Below, piece by piece: positions 11,040-23,517 of a stretch of DNA of 64,000 nt (the stretch's first letter is position 1; every line of letters starts with the position of its first letter). Source of the DNA: Rhexocercosporidium sp. MPI-PUGE-AT-0058. Its lineage: Eukaryota; Ascomycota; Leotiomycetes; Helotiales. The notes below the pieces were generated by a model. That model had not been told where the DNA came from, ran no database searches, and saw only the letters and a list, made by a program, of their open reading frames with translations. The stretch spans positions 2,294,001 through 2,358,000 of the forward strand of contig JAGTJL010000008.1 in the NCBI GenBank assembly GCA_020746875.1. Reading direction: 5' to 3'. A program made the translations under genes and the position numbers.

Positions 11040-14000
11040 TTAAACTCCTTTATAAGAGGAAAGCAATTCTTAGTCTCTTGTATTATTAATATAAATAGAT
11101 ATAGCGTTATATTTTCCGCTTTAGCAGACACTAAAGCAAACGATTACTTTTTCGTAAATCGGACTTTTTCCGTGCGCCTTTCGGAAGTCTTAAGAGTGAA
11201 GATTCTACCTTTCCCTTATACTGTCCTAATCCGTAGTTTCTAAAATTCCGTACGAAGCCACGCCTCTTATTATATGCGTTTTTACTTAATAATAGACGGC
11301 AGACGCGTATATAATTGCTCTTTTGTCGTATTTAACCTGAGAAACTAAGATATAATAATTAGCGTTAAATAGATAAGACGCTTCCGCGTTAAACTCGATT
11401 CGGTTAATAACCGTCTTATATAGCCCTCCGTATACTCACGAACTTCTCGCTAGACGAAAGAGCTAATCTTATCGCTCCTTGCTAAGGCTAAAGCAAGAAC
11501 TACTAATTATTATTAGCTAGATACTGACCGACGTGACTCAGTTATGGATTAAATTAATCGGAGACGACGATATTGCTAATTTGCTATTAATTATATATAA
11601 GTATCGACGTTACCGGAGAATCCTTTTAAGGAATAAGAGCCAGAAATAGCTCCGGAACCCTTACTATTAGAAGTCGGAAAATTAAAAGCAAGAAAGCCTT
11701 GTTTACGATTACGCCGTCTCCCGGAACTTGCTGTAATTCCGTAGAGAATTCCTTTCTTTATTTATAAGATTAGCGCAAACGTATTTTACTTTAATATAAA
11801 GAGTAAGAATATTAAGTTCTTTATAATTAGCATTTATAAAATGGACCGAGTCTTATAAGAAAGATATAAAGAGGAGGATCTGGATATTTTCTGGATCGTG
11901 GCCGAAAAGCTTCCGAAGTAATATTAATTTCTTAAGGAAGTATTTTTTAAGACGGAATTAAACGTTTTACTACTCTATCGATACTACGATTATAAGATTT
12001 AATTAGAGGCTTCATTACCTGATTCTTACTCTTCTTTATACCGTTAATTAACAGAAGAGTTGAAAGTATTAAAAGAATACTTCTTGGAGAACTTTAATAA
12101 AAGGTTTATCGAGACGAGTTAAAGTCCTTTCGCTTTTCCTGTCTTTTTTATAAAGAAGAGCGATAGAGAGTTGCGTTTTTATATTAATTACCGTCGTTTG
12201 AATGCGCTAACGCGGAAGGACTTATATCTTATACCGAGAATCGACGAGCTCCTTTCCCGCGTGTCGAAAGCTAAAGTATTTACTAAACTCGATATTCGGG
12301 CCGTATTTAATCGTATCCGAATGGACCCTGAGTCGGAAGAGTATACGATCTTCCGCACTTAATATAAGACTTATAAATATAAAGTATTACCCTTTAGATT
12401 CTACAACGGATTAAGCACGTATTAACGCTATATGAACGACGTATTACTGGATTATTTAGACGACTTTTGTATAGTATACTTTGACGATATCTTAATTTAC
12501 TCGGAATCGATGGAGGAGTATGAAGAATACGTTAAAATAGTTCTGAAACGGCTTATGAAAGCTAGCTTGTAAGCCGATATTAAGAAGTATGAATTTTACG
12601 TTATTCGCATTAAATACTTAAGTTATATTGTGATTATAGAAGGAATTAAAGCCGACTTAGAGAAGGTAAAGCTGTTACAGAACTGGAAATACTTAAAGAC
12701 TATTATAATAACGAAGTCTTTCTTAGGTTTCTGCGGTTTCTACCGATAATTTATTCGCAACTTTAGACTTATTGCGAAGCTTCTTTCCACGCTTACTCGA
12801 CTTACGGTTCCCTGGAATTGGACGGAAGAGTATAAAAAGGCCTTTGAAGAGTTACGGAATTAATTACTAGCCGTACAGAAGATTTATTATTTTAACCCCG
12901 ATCTGCTAACGCGATTAGAAACTAATGCTTCCAATAGAATAATTGTAGGCGTAGTTTCTCAATAATACGCTGACGGATTATAATACTTCTTAGGATTTTA
13001 CTTTCACGTCCTGAATAGCTATAAGCTTAATTAGGAAATCTACGATAAAGAACTTTATACGATCGTGGGATCGTTTTATAAGTGGCGTCCTGAACTTATG
13101 TTTATTCGGACTAGACTCGGAGTATATTTAAACTACCGATCTCTAGAGTATTTTATAACGATAAAAGTCTTTATAAGTAAGTAAGCTTAATAGATAGAAT
13201 TCTTATTTAATTTTAATTTCTAGATTATATATACGTTAAGTAAATAAAATCAGAAGGCTAATATTCTCAGCCGGAAAAAGTAAGACTTAAAAGTTTAAGA
13301 GAAAGTGAAGTTAGACAGCCGATTTAAAGTCTTACTTGCGCTTAATCGCCTTAATTTTAAAATTAATGCGGAGTTAGTGAATGAGTTTGTAGCTGATATT
13401 ATTTCTCTTTATCTTCTTTCTTCGGAAACGGAAGACGCCGTTGACGATTTGATTCTAGAGTTACTCAGAACTTCCTTTAATTTTATTAAAAAGTTTTATT
13501 AAGATAACCGCGAGTCCTTTATAAAGGAACGGAAGTCCTTATTTAAGGATTATACGATAACAGACGGATTCTTATGTTTTAAAAGCCGTTTATATATATA
13601 AAGGAATACTCCGCTATATATTAAACTGATCCGAGAGGCTTATAATTAGCCGTTTACAGCGCATTTAAGTAAAAAGAAGACTTACTAGCTTTTTGCTCTT
13701 AAGTACTATTAGTTCGGAATAGGTTCGGATTGTATCCGATATATAAGAAATTGCAGAGCTTATTAATATTCTTATTCCAAATAAATTAAGCAGTAAGGGT
13801 TCTTATACCTTTTACTTATTCTTGTATATTTTATGTAGCACTTGTGTATGGATTATAAGGATTTTCTAAAGGATAAATACGGTTTTGACCGAATCTTAGT
13901 ATTTATTAACCGCTTTAAAAAGGATTCCGTTATAATTCCTTATTATTAAGATATCGACGCTCGTGGCATTGCTTAATTATTTATTTAATAAATTTACCGA

Positions 14001-15000
14001 TTCGGACACACTCTGGAAATAATTATGTCTGACCGCGGCGCTCAGTTTATCTTCTCTTTTTAAAAAGAATTCTATTATATTATTGGCGTTAAAATTAAGC
14101 TTTCTATAGCTTATCATAAAGAAACGGACGGATAAACGGAGATTATGAATCGTTATATCGATTAAAAGCTCAGACTATTCGTCATTTATTATTAGGATAA
14201 CTGAAGTGAGTTAATACCTTTAATCGATAGAGCTTAAATATCTCTGCTTTACGAATTTATTAGTATAGCTCCGTATTAGCTCAAATTCGGCATGGAATTA
14301 CGTAATAATTAAGACTAGAAGACGCTTAAGGCTATTATTTTATTAGAAAAGCTCAATTACGCCGACGTAAAGAAGCTAGTTTAACGCATAAAATAGGCGT
14401 GGAAAATTATTAAAGGAAATATATAAGCCGCTTAAGACCGTATAGCCTGCGTAATAGACCAGAAACAGAGGCTTATCGACTGGGAAGTCGGAGAAGAAGT
14501 CTTCTTATTAATTAAGAACTTTAAGAATTATCGTTTTAATTATAAGCTTATAAATTAATAAGAGGGCCTTTTTAAGATTCTAGAGAAGGTAGGCTACTTT
14601 TATAAGTTAGAATTACTTGTAAGCTCTTAAATACACGACGTATTTGCATTAGAATTCTTTTTTAAAAACCTGAAAGACCTTTTGCTAAGTTAAGAAACGC
14701 CGAAATCTCTTCCGGAGGTTATCGAGGGTCAGGAAGAATGGGAAATCGAGGAAATCTTTGGTATTAGATTATACCGCAACGTATTCAAATATTAGGTGAA
14801 ATAGCTAAGCTATGACCCCGATCTATAGTGGTATAATGCCTCCGATTTGATAGGGTCGCCTCATAAATTAAGAGATTTCTATGCGGCGTATTTTAATAAA
14901 CCGGGATTATTCCGAAACCTATTCGAATAGCTTAAGGCTTGGGAATCAGGGGAAGACGATTATAATTACTTGAAAGATAATAGATTATAACTTCCTTCCG
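11040..15000 (+). pseudogene. gypsy pol remnant (protease, RT, RNase H, integrase, chromodomain-like tail)
   Basis: Landmarks in order: an Ala-Asp-Thr protease site near 11121, whose usual Gly has become Lys; reverse transcriptase, open at 12171-12362 with the KLDIR and YTIFRT blocks, and a YFDD box at 12477-12488; an RNase H segment near 12910-13100; integrase with an Ile-Met-Ser-Asp-Arg-Gly-x-Gln-Phe block near 14020; and at about 14739-14915 a WEIEEI...YRN...ASDLIGSPHKL stretch typical of the chromodomain tail of fungal chromoviruses. Stops are scattered throughout, mostly where Gln or Trp would be expected. Confidence 0.85.
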
Positions 15001-15188
15001 AAATAGTAAAACGACGACGTTAATTAATAGTTATTTACCCTTTGATTTAAAGCACTAACGGGGCCTTGCGATTGTATTTTAATAAGGACTTAGCTACCGA
15101 TTTCATTATAAACGGCTACTTTCGCATGAGGGTTTGAAGAAGGTAACGGCTATAAAGGATTACCGAAACTAATCCGAAATAAGGCTTT

Positions 15189-15997
15189 TTAATCTTTATT
15201 AAAAGGGTCTTCCTTCTCTTTCGATAGAGGCTCGGTCAGCTCGCTATTTAACTTTTTATAAGAGGGGCTAAATTTCTTTTTCTTTTTTTTCTTTTTAATA
15301 ATAGCAATAGCTGTTTTACGCTTAATATTATTACGACGTATATAGCGACGAGCTATACTTATATCTTCATTCTTATCCTCCTCTTCTTCTTTATTACTAA
15401 TACTATTATTACGGCGAGCTATTTTAATTACCGAAGTGGCGAGGACCCGCGAGAACTCCAGCAAGGCCTTCAGGTATTAGATATTGATATTACTTATAAT
15501 AAACTTAACGACTTATAATAACGTTATTTAATTGCTTAGATATAGTATAGCGGAGAGCCTGAGTCTCTTTTAATATCGTAAACCTTAGCTCTTTTATAGT
15601 CTTAGGCGCCTCCGCGATCGTTATAAGTAATACTTCGTCGATCGACGAGGCGGCAACTTGAACTTCCGTATTATCAGCAGCTATTAATAACGCGTTATAC
15701 TCCGGGCTTATAAATTACGGAAGCTAAAAAATCAAAAGTATTAGTATCGGACTCGTTTCGGAGGTTTTCCGGACTTTAACTTATGAAGCGGCAAGATCCC
15801 TTTTAAGCTGTATAATAAGTATATTTCTTCGAGCTATTTTTGTCGAAGTGATAAGAGTGGCCCGGCTCCTTCGCCATCCGGCGCACGCAGCGCACGCAGC
15901 AGTTGCGGTAGGCCGCCGCCAAGGCTCCCGATAGGGTTAGAAAAGGCATTATTACAATCAGAATTCGGATTTTATTATAGAAGTCACGGGATTTCAT
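15189..15997 (-). pseudogene. antisense accessory ORF inside the gypsy element
   Basis: Between pol and the 3' LTR the minus strand has coding-like sequence. ORF 15997-15803 contains a Cys-x2-Cys-x8-His motif followed by Tyr residues at positions where Cys would complete a zinc-binding cluster. A helical, aliphatic stretch follows around 15660-15500 in another frame. ORF 15464-15189 then gives an acidic patch (KEEEEDKNED) and a Lys-rich, nuclear-localisation-like run. Together they suggest one protein with an N-terminal zinc-binding-like motif, a helical middle and a basic tail, now broken. I do not recognise the family or know a function. It is not part of gag-pol because it lies on the opposite strand. 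Confidence 0.5.
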
Positions 15998-16403
15998 TTA
16001 CTTGTTGTTATTTATTTGTTTTAATTAATTAGCTGTACGTATTAGTAATTATACAGCGTAGATCGACAATTTAAGGTAATTTATGGAGAAGTGTTTATTA
16101 CTAAAGGAAGAAGAATCAACTCCTTAGAAAGTTTGATATATATATGCGCTAATATAAGTAAACAAATCGATAGCGCTAAGGCAGTATAATATAATAGGTA
16201 ACGGACCAGATTCGGACGCCTATTTTATTAATTAAATAAATAAAAGCTCGCCTTCTTATAATATATTATTTGCTATTATATAAGACCTCGCTTACGCTCG
16301 CGTAACCTCGCTTGACCTCGGATAAAAGCCTTTAATACCGTAATAATATTAAATTACGACTAATTAAAGATTAAGGATAATCTTTTTTTTAAGAAAGGAG
16401 TAA

Positions 16404-16661
16404 TATAACGATAAGTGCATTTAAGAGCTTCTTAGTGAGTCAGGGAATTTAGGGGTTTAAAAGTAATTAAGTTATACCGAGTCGGATTAATACCGGAAGG
16501 GTTTCGGAGGAGCTTATATATATGAACTCATATTCTCTCTACTTCTTCTTTTCTTTTTTATCTTTTTGTTTCTTTCGTATTAAACTTATTAGCTCTCGAT
16601 AGCCTCAGCTAAAGTACTACCATATACCTCTTACACCGCTCTCTTGGCTAGTGTCGTTACA
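16404..16661 (+). repeat. 3' LTR of the gypsy element
   Basis: Same length as the 5' LTR, preceded by a purine-rich tract (AAGAAAGGAG). It reads TATAACG where the 5' copy reads TGTGACG and carries many further C-to-T and G-to-A changes, but it keeps the terminal ACA. The differences I checked between the LTRs are transitions. Confidence 0.92.
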
Positions 16662-16666
16662 CTTCT

Positions 16667-18679
16667 ACAGTCTTCGTAAAGCGGCCTTACCTCTCCTTAC
16701 GTATTATACGTTATCGCTAGTCCATTATTAATTGAAATATTGCCATTTCTAGCGTAAGTAAAGAACTAGAGCTGCTATTTACGTAAAAGAAACGTCGGTT
16801 TTACCGTAGTATTTCTTTGTTTTATCCTAAGTAAGTATAATCGACTCTTGTATATCTTAATAGCTATTAAATCGGCCCGTTTCCGCTTATATTTGTAGAG
16901 CTTTAAAGTAAGAAAGAAGACTTTTAAAAAGAGGTAATAGCTTTTATAAAGCTTTATAGAATAATAATATTAGATTATAGCGATCTGAGTTACCTTTTAG
17001 GTCTTTTATAAGGCGAAAAAGAGGTTATAGATGATTTAGTATTAGCGTAAGCGTCTCCTATTCGTTGTTGTTAATAAAATCCTTTACGAAAATCTTTTAA
17101 TTAAGAGGGAGGTCGGAACTACGCAATTTGACAGCGTATACGTCGAGAGCTGAGCGTAATTAAAAAGCGCGTTGAATCATCGAATATAACAAATTCTAGC
17201 GTATGCCACTATCTAAGACCACTTTCCATACCTTCCTAAATACCTTATTCTTATTTAAATTAACTTGTAGAGCGTTAAACGCTACCCCGCGCTTTCCAAA
17301 GGCTATAATATGCGCAACTAAGTTATGTAACTTTCCAAGCTCCCCGCGCTCTCTCCATAATTGTCTCCTTGCCTCAAAACCAACTCTTTCAAACTCAGCT
17401 TTAAATAACGTTATATTTTAATCGAATAAATATTACTCTGCGATGAAGTTGAAGACGTAGCCCATATAACGAAGACGACGTTATTTAGGATCGAATTTAA
17501 AAGTCTTCGTAAGCTCTACGAGCGTAGTATCGTTATTTAGCGCATTATTAAAGATAAACCAACCGATATTATATTTATTAATTCTGAATCGTTATAAGAG
17601 AAGTAGAATAATTAAAGCTTAATTTATAATATATTAATAAGAGAAAGAAAGACAACTTTAGGAAAGATTAATATATTAACACTAGTTTTCCTATGGCTTA
17701 GAAGCTCTAGTAGACCAACTAATACTGTAATAAGCTGCCTTTTCTTATTTGTAAAGTGTAAATAAATTATAATAATATTAATCTTCTCTTTTTTAAATGC
17801 CTAGCTGTTAAAAGAGATAAAAATCTTAGATTTGGCGTTTACGACGTTTTTAATGATTTGCGGCTCAAAATGCTTAAATATTACGCTAATTTACGACTCT
17901 AAAGTACTTTATAATATAAGGAGTGTGTTAATAGTTTATAAATTAGTAATTTTGAATAGTCGTTAAAGGTGTAGAGAGACTGCTTTATGGTGTTTAACGT
18001 CGTTTATTACTACTTATTTAGTAAAGGCGTTCTTAAATTCTAGCTATTGAAAAGGTATAATATTTTTATAATCTCTATCTATAGGACTAGAAGGTTGCGC
18101 AGGAGGTATAGTATGTGAAGGTAGCTTTTTAATATTTTCATTTTTATTTAATTTGTATTCTTTAATTATATATACTTTAGTATTTTTAAGGAAGTTGTTA
18201 TTAAAGATATTACTTTTATTCTTTATAAATTCGGGGCAGTAATGACTTAAATATATTAATATAATAATTAAGAACTAAATAAATAACGTATAGAGTTTAC
18301 ACGCCTAAAAGGTATATTTTTTATTCTCTCTAAGCTGAACTAATATATACTTAACTTTTCATAGCTACGACCGAATTAATATACTTGCTGTAGGAGCTAA
18401 AATAAACCTTTGTAGTAAATTTAACGCTTTAACGGGCCTATCGTTAAATAACGGCTCTTTAAAAGAGTACGGTAAGTAGTCTAACTTTAGGTTATCTTTA
18501 GTAGGTTTAAAAGGGTCGTAATTGTCGTTATAAAGAGATATAGGTCGTATATAACGGTTTTTAATAACGAAAGTCGGTAGGAGAGGTTTTTTGTGTTTAA
18601 GGCTTATCATACGTATAAAAAGATTAATAGTCGCTCCTACGGTATTCGTAAATAGAGCTCTAGATGCTCGAGAAACCAC
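16667..18679 (-). pseudogene. hAT transposase, N-terminal and central part (decayed)
   Basis: On the minus strand, the region 17421-17203 encodes a recognisable hAT core segment containing LGKLHNLVAHI and, slightly downstream, a VLDSGIRW-like block. Farther on, near 16790-16690, a degenerate TDVS...A..VL segment and a basic Arg/Lys helix match the stretch before the dimerisation domain in this family. ORF 18679-18365 (104 aa) lies upstream in the same orientation and could be N-terminal coding sequence. The rest is interrupted by stops. The 3' part continues at 9000-8600 on the far side of the gypsy insertion. Confidence 0.7.
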
Positions 18680-19073
18680 ATCATTGATATTAATAGGGGT
18701 AGCTGAACGAGATATGATTTGATAATGATTTTAATGATTTTAGAGAGTTATTATGTATTAAGAATGCATTATAAAGCTCTCTTAATTATCTTGCCGGACT
18801 TCACCGCCTTTTTTTAACCTATCGGAGGGGGTTTTCCCGCTTTAGGGTATTAATCGCCTCTTAAAACACTATTAAAGACATACATTAAGTGCTTACATAC
18901 TAACCCCAAAATCACTAAAAAATATTATTATAGCTTATAAGCTAGCTTATAAGCTAGACTTATTACAACTGACTGATTTATAAATACTTCTGAGCTGACT
19001 TGACTGTAGTTTACACCTCAGCTGGCTGACCGGCTTAAAAGCTAGCTGACTTATTGGACACTCTGAGTAAAAC

Positions 19074-19407
19074 CTTCTCAACGCCCGATCTATCCTTCAG
19101 AGGCAGTACACTAGAACTAAAATACTGTAAACTAAAGAGACCTAGTCACCCAAAACTCCCTTTCCAGAAAGAGTTCTTTCCCCCTTATAGTTTTGAGCCT
19201 TTTTAAGAGAGGAAGACTTTATATTATTATTCGTAATAGCTTCACCTTGTTTATTTTGCGTTAAAGGCTAGAGTTCAGCCGACTATATGAATTTGTCGGG
19301 GACGTCTATACTTATAGCTGTTGATGCATGGCAGGCCATTTCAATATGATGTTTTAAAGCCAGATGGTTTTTAAAAACTCGAGTTTGTGTAGTATTATTC
19401 TAATTTG
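19074..19407. other. spacer between hAT and first piggyBac-like element, no gene seen
   Basis: About 330 bases of moderately AT-rich DNA with no open frame or recognised repeat. Confidence 0.5.
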
Positions 19408-19409
19408 TA

Positions 19410-21457
19410 TCCCATCGACCGGCGTCGCTTGTCACTTTTAGTCCGACAAGGGTATTTGGCCAATCAGAGAGCCGCATTTCAAGGCCGGATTATCGTCAAT
19501 TGCTTTAAATCTATTTTATAGCGCCATAATAATTATCAAAACAAGCACCCTCTTTATAAAAGTGTACGTTATACTCTTTATAGCCTATAATAGACCTCCT
19601 TCTCTTTGAAGGACGCTATAAATTAGGTGTTATCTCTCCTAAAGCGATCCTTTTAGTGTCACTATATCTTTCCCCTTTGCAGTACTTGCATTCCTCCCTC
19701 CACATTATTTTAACTTGCTTATAGTAATATGCCGGAACCAGAAATTCGTTAATATTCCCATGGAAATAAGTGCGTTTTCTTGATCTAGGTACACCGCCCT
19801 TAGCACAGAATAATGCTTTTATAATATCCTTCCTAAACTGGATTTAAGTCGTCCACTTATCCTTATTAGTTACATGCCAATGGTCGTCGACGTTAGCATA
19901 AATAGAAAAAAGGTAGCAATTGCAAAGAATCGTATTAAAAAGCCATTGCTAAAGAGCCTACTAGCCACCTCTTCTAATTGCTCTATCCCCTAAATTATAA
20001 GACTTAAGTTAATTACTAACATTCACGGCATTTATGAATTAGTTATAAAGCTACGCAAAGAACGGCTCATTTAAATCCTTAGTAGTTTCTTCTCTAAACC
20101 ATGCTCTGGCGACGGCAGCGTTTGTTGAAGTTTCTTTAGGACGGTGACGTGAATTGTTAACTATACTATGGCTATCGTCGCAATTTAATATAAAAAGTGA
20201 GGGAGTATTATCATTTTAAAGAGCGTATATAATTATATTATTAGGGCTATAGGCTATATAAAGCTCGTTGTAAGCCATTTTATGATATCCTTTTTTGCCG
20301 TTATTTTTCTTTATATTTAAGAGCTGCTGAACTACCTTAGAATCGACTCTGGCAGTGCTAATCGCACCAAAACTAAGCTCTCTAAGGTAGCCCATGAGCC
20401 TATTAAATGTGAATAAGTTGTCGAGGATTACTACGTACTTTTGAAAAGGGTACTTTAGTAGCTTTAAAAGTAAGTGCAGTACTACAGCCTAAGTGCGATT
20501 CCCTACTTTCCCAGTCTTGCTTCCACCTAGGGCAGTCGGAGTGAGTACTCCGACAGGCCCCTTCTTCCCTTTTAAGTGGAATATCTATTATAAAAAGAAG
20601 CCGAGCTATGTAATAACCTATACTTTATAGCCCGTGGGTATTAGTTTCGATGGTATTATAATAGTCTTATATGCTCGTCCTATAAATCGCTGTATACATT
20701 CGTCGACGGCAATAGTCCGGCCAGGTTACTAAAGGCGAAGGGAAGTTTTTTGAATATGAGAATTAAATAGCTCTACTTGTAGAATATTATAATTTAAAGC
20801 CTTAATATAAAGGAATGCTTACTCGTTGTTATATATCCGCTTTCTTAATTTAGGAAGAGGGATATAAACAAAACCTCCGATATAATATCTCAAACTTTTA
20901 TAGGCCTATATACTTCTTAATAGCGTGTTGCGGATCATCCTTATTAGTACTTTAATAATCTTTTATTTGATTCTCGCCGTGAATCCTTATATATATTAAA
21001 ATCCCTAAGTAGATCTTGATTTCCGGCATCGTAGTAAAGTACTATTTATTAGCTCGTGCATGAGGCTTTGGCTCCTTTGGATTCTTTACGTTTTAATTAA
21101 TAGAATTAACGATTTCTTGAAAGATTTTATTTGTAAAGAATAGAGAGAATATTGCAAAGGCATCTTTAGAATTAATAAATAAAGGTAGTCGTATTTAAGG
21201 CTGAAAGTCGGGGCAGGGGAAGGGGATAAATGGTCCGGAACCCTTAGATATTATAAGAGCCTTTGGACGAAGAGTTCCATCGAGAATTAGATTAAGTTGC
21301 ACACCTTCTGGCATCTTGAATGTGATTATTTGAGTGAGAAATAGGTGTGTTATTACACAATTACGATATTACCAACCCGTGTTTATGTGCCCGTTGCCAG
21401 GGGCAACGCCCCCTGCAACCCCTCCACGCTAAAAGGGGCATGCGCCGGTCGATGGGA
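19410..21457 (-). mobile_element. piggyBac-like transposon 1 (about 2.05 kb), mutated
   Basis: The inverted terminal repeat is TCCCATCGACCGGCG at 19410-19424 with its complement at 21443-21457. Both ends are flanked by TA (19408-19409... reading gTA and TAat), not by the TTAA usual for piggyBac. The minus strand encodes a degenerate piggyBac-type DDE transposase from about 21310 down to 19510. Confidence 0.78.
19510..21315 (-). pseudogene. piggyBac-like (DDE_Tnp_1_7 type) transposase relic 1
   Basis: The minus-strand frame starts near ATG 21315 (MPEGVQLNLILDGTLRPKA). It continues through a conserved N-terminal block, a TIAVDECIQRFIGRA block with the first catalytic Asp, a VILDNLFTFNRLMGYLRE block with the second, and a C-terminal Cys-x2-Cys motif (CKYCKGERY) followed by a basic stretch. 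Frequent TAA/TAG codons interrupt it. The order and spacing match piggyBac transposases. The C-terminal Cys-rich end is well preserved compared with the middle. Confidence 0.75.
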
Positions 21458-21563
21458 TAATAGGACCCGCGCTCTCTGTCCCGGAGTCTGGGAAAGCGGC
21501 AAGTATCACGTGTCTAGCTAGGCTGAGTTCTCGGAGCCTAAAAGATTTTTATAAAAGATTCTA

Positions 21564-21684
21564 TCCCTTCGTCCGGTGAGACATTTGCCACGCTAGTAGG
21601 GGTCAAGCGAGAGAGAGGGAGCCAGGGGAAGCTTGCATTACTCTAATGTTTTGTGCATATAAATTCATTAATAAGCTGCATTAT
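21564..21684 (+). repeat. left 121-bp inverted arm of piggyBac-like element 2
   Basis: Pairs with 23518-23638. It is normal in base composition while the interior of the element is strongly AT-rich. Confidence 0.85.
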
Positions 21685-21749
21685 GGCTATAAAAGCGCCT
21701 CTAACACTCCCCTCCTAATATAAAGCTATAGTGCAAAAAGTACATCCTT

Positions 21750-23513
21750 TATATGATTGTTTAAGGGGTTTTTAGAGAGGATTCCTAAGCACCTTTTGCC
21801 GTTTTTAGTTATATAAATATTATATATAAACACTACGTTTAGGTAGCTTTCCCCAAAAGTGTATATATTATAAGTCGGAATTAAAAAGCCTCTTTCCTCT
21901 TAACTTAACGTATAATTTAGTTAATTGTGCTTTAGTAGAATACGCTAAAAGCGTATAGTATAGTTTGATTCTGAATTGCAAGTGATTCAATAGCTTTATT
22001 ATATTAATATATAATAAATATAACTTATACGCGTTAATACAGGCTATATTTATTAATTAATAGAAAAGAGGCTACTAATTTCGTTGTGTCGTCCGGTGAG
22101 TCTTATAGGATTCCCTAAATTAATTTATTAAATTAACCCTTCTTATATGATGATTATAATTATTAATAAAGCGCGGAATACGCAGCTCTTTTGTATAATT
22201 ATCCCTAAAGATATGTTTGATAATATGGCTATTTGTTGATGTTTTAGTAGGGCGCTTCCGTACTTTGGCTTTAAAGTCGTCTACTTGATGTACCGTATAT
22301 ATAGTATTAAAAACAAGAATAATATTATTGTCTTGCTAAGCTAAATATAGTGTGTTTTCTACTACTTTCGCAATTAAGGTGTTCCACGCTAAAGAGTTTA
22401 TATATTAGGTCTTTAAGGCCTTGAAGTTTGTAGGTAATTGCAAGTGTGGACGAGTTATACTAATAACGCTATAATCATAAGCTCGAAGCTTTTTAAATAA
22501 AGGAACGGAAGTAAAATAATTATCAAAGTAAATAATAAGTCGTTACCGTAGTAGGGAAAGTATAAGAGATCGTATAAGAGAGCTAATAGGAGTAAGCCGT
22601 GGATACTTCAAAAGAGCCTGTAATCCGTGTGCCTAAGAGTTCCAAACCCAGTTATATATATAGCCATAGTCTGCGATTCCGTATATCTTATACCTTTACT
22701 TAATTGGTTTGTTTAGTATTTTGTAGGTGTGTAAAGATTTAATAGAAATTATTAATAGCGGGGTAATTAAAAAAAGAGGGGTACTTACCTGCCAAAATAA
22801 CGAACTATAAGCTTATTAATATTAACTTCAGACGACGGCGAATAATATTACTAATATGAAGCTTATATTTCCAAAGCCAGAGGCTTTACTTTATATTATC
22901 AAATCGTATTAGTAGGTAAGTGTCGGCTAAGGCGTTCGTCATTTACCGAATAAAATATATGATAATATCTCTTAATTTCTTTATAGCGAATAAGTGTAAT
23001 ATAAGCTGAAATCGTATGTATTGGACCTTTAGTCTTGTCCGTATTCTAGTACATATTAATGCGAGGCTCCTCGTGGACTCTTATATAAATCAACGCTCTA
23101 ATAAATACATATACCTTTTCTATAAGTAAATCGCGCTATTGCCTCGCTCTTTCTTATTGGACTCGTATTCGTTATAAATTCGTATACTAATTCGTATTGA
23201 AAGTAATAATTTATAAGAGGGTAGGCGTAAAAAATAGAGTAAAGTAGTTGATTGGTTCGGCGGTAGGAAGGAAGTTAAAAGGAAGTGTTGCTTTAACAGG
23301 CTGGGGTGTCTCGCACTCAAAAGGCTCAAAAGATACGCCTGAAAGTGGTCCAAATTCGTCAAGAATAGCTTTAAGAGCTTCTAATTTTGCCTTCTTTTTA
23401 GGAGGTGTAGCTTCAGAATCGCTTGAATTGGCGTTGTCGAGAATGTGCTTCATTTTAATAGGCCGGCGCGTGTTAGATCGCGTCTTTAGAGTATTAATTG
23501 GACGCGTTTTCAT
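21750..23513 (-). pseudogene. piggyBac-like transposase relic 2
   Basis: The first 101 codons from ATG 23513 are open, down to the stop at 23211. They contain a Lys-rich patch (PPKKKAKLEALKA) and then INYFTLFFTP, a conserved entry to the piggyBac transposase core. Downstream, a degenerate frame shows KIYGIADYGYIYNW near 22690, a YFDNYFTSVPLFKKLR block near 22520 that carries a catalytic Asp in this family, and a further Asp-Asn block near 22340. Many stops lie between them. The N-terminal part is nearly free of RIP-type change while the rest is heavily mutated. Confidence 0.78.
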
Positions 23514-23517
23514 TAAT

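Larger units (their letters stand above)
9006..16661 (+). mobile_element. full-length Ty3/gypsy chromovirus-type LTR retrotransposon (7656 bp), mutated
   Basis: Two 258-bp LTRs (9006-9263, 16404-16661) bound the element, and an exact 5-bp target duplication, cttct, sits at 9001-9005 and 16662-16666. The order inside is gag, protease, reverse transcriptase, RNase H, integrase, then a chromodomain-like tail, all on the plus strand. A further 1.4 kb before the 3' LTR carries an antisense reading frame. The interior is rich in TAA/TAG stops and Tyr-for-Cys changes, all transitions, so the copy is dead. It lies inside the hAT element and is therefore the younger insertion. Confidence 0.95.
8399..19065 (-). 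mobile_element. hAT DNA transposon, split by a nested Ty3/gypsy element
   Basis: The terminal inverted repeat is 16 bp and perfect: CAGAGTGTCCAATAAG at 8399-8414 and its complement at 19050-19065. It is flanked by an exact 8-bp duplication, agtaaaac, at 8391-8398 and 19066-19073. An 8-bp duplication and CAG-type ends are hallmarks of hAT elements. Subtracting the nested retrotransposon and its extra 5-bp duplication leaves about 3.0 kb, a normal hAT length. Transposase remnants lie on the minus strand on both sides of the insertion. Confidence 0.92.
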
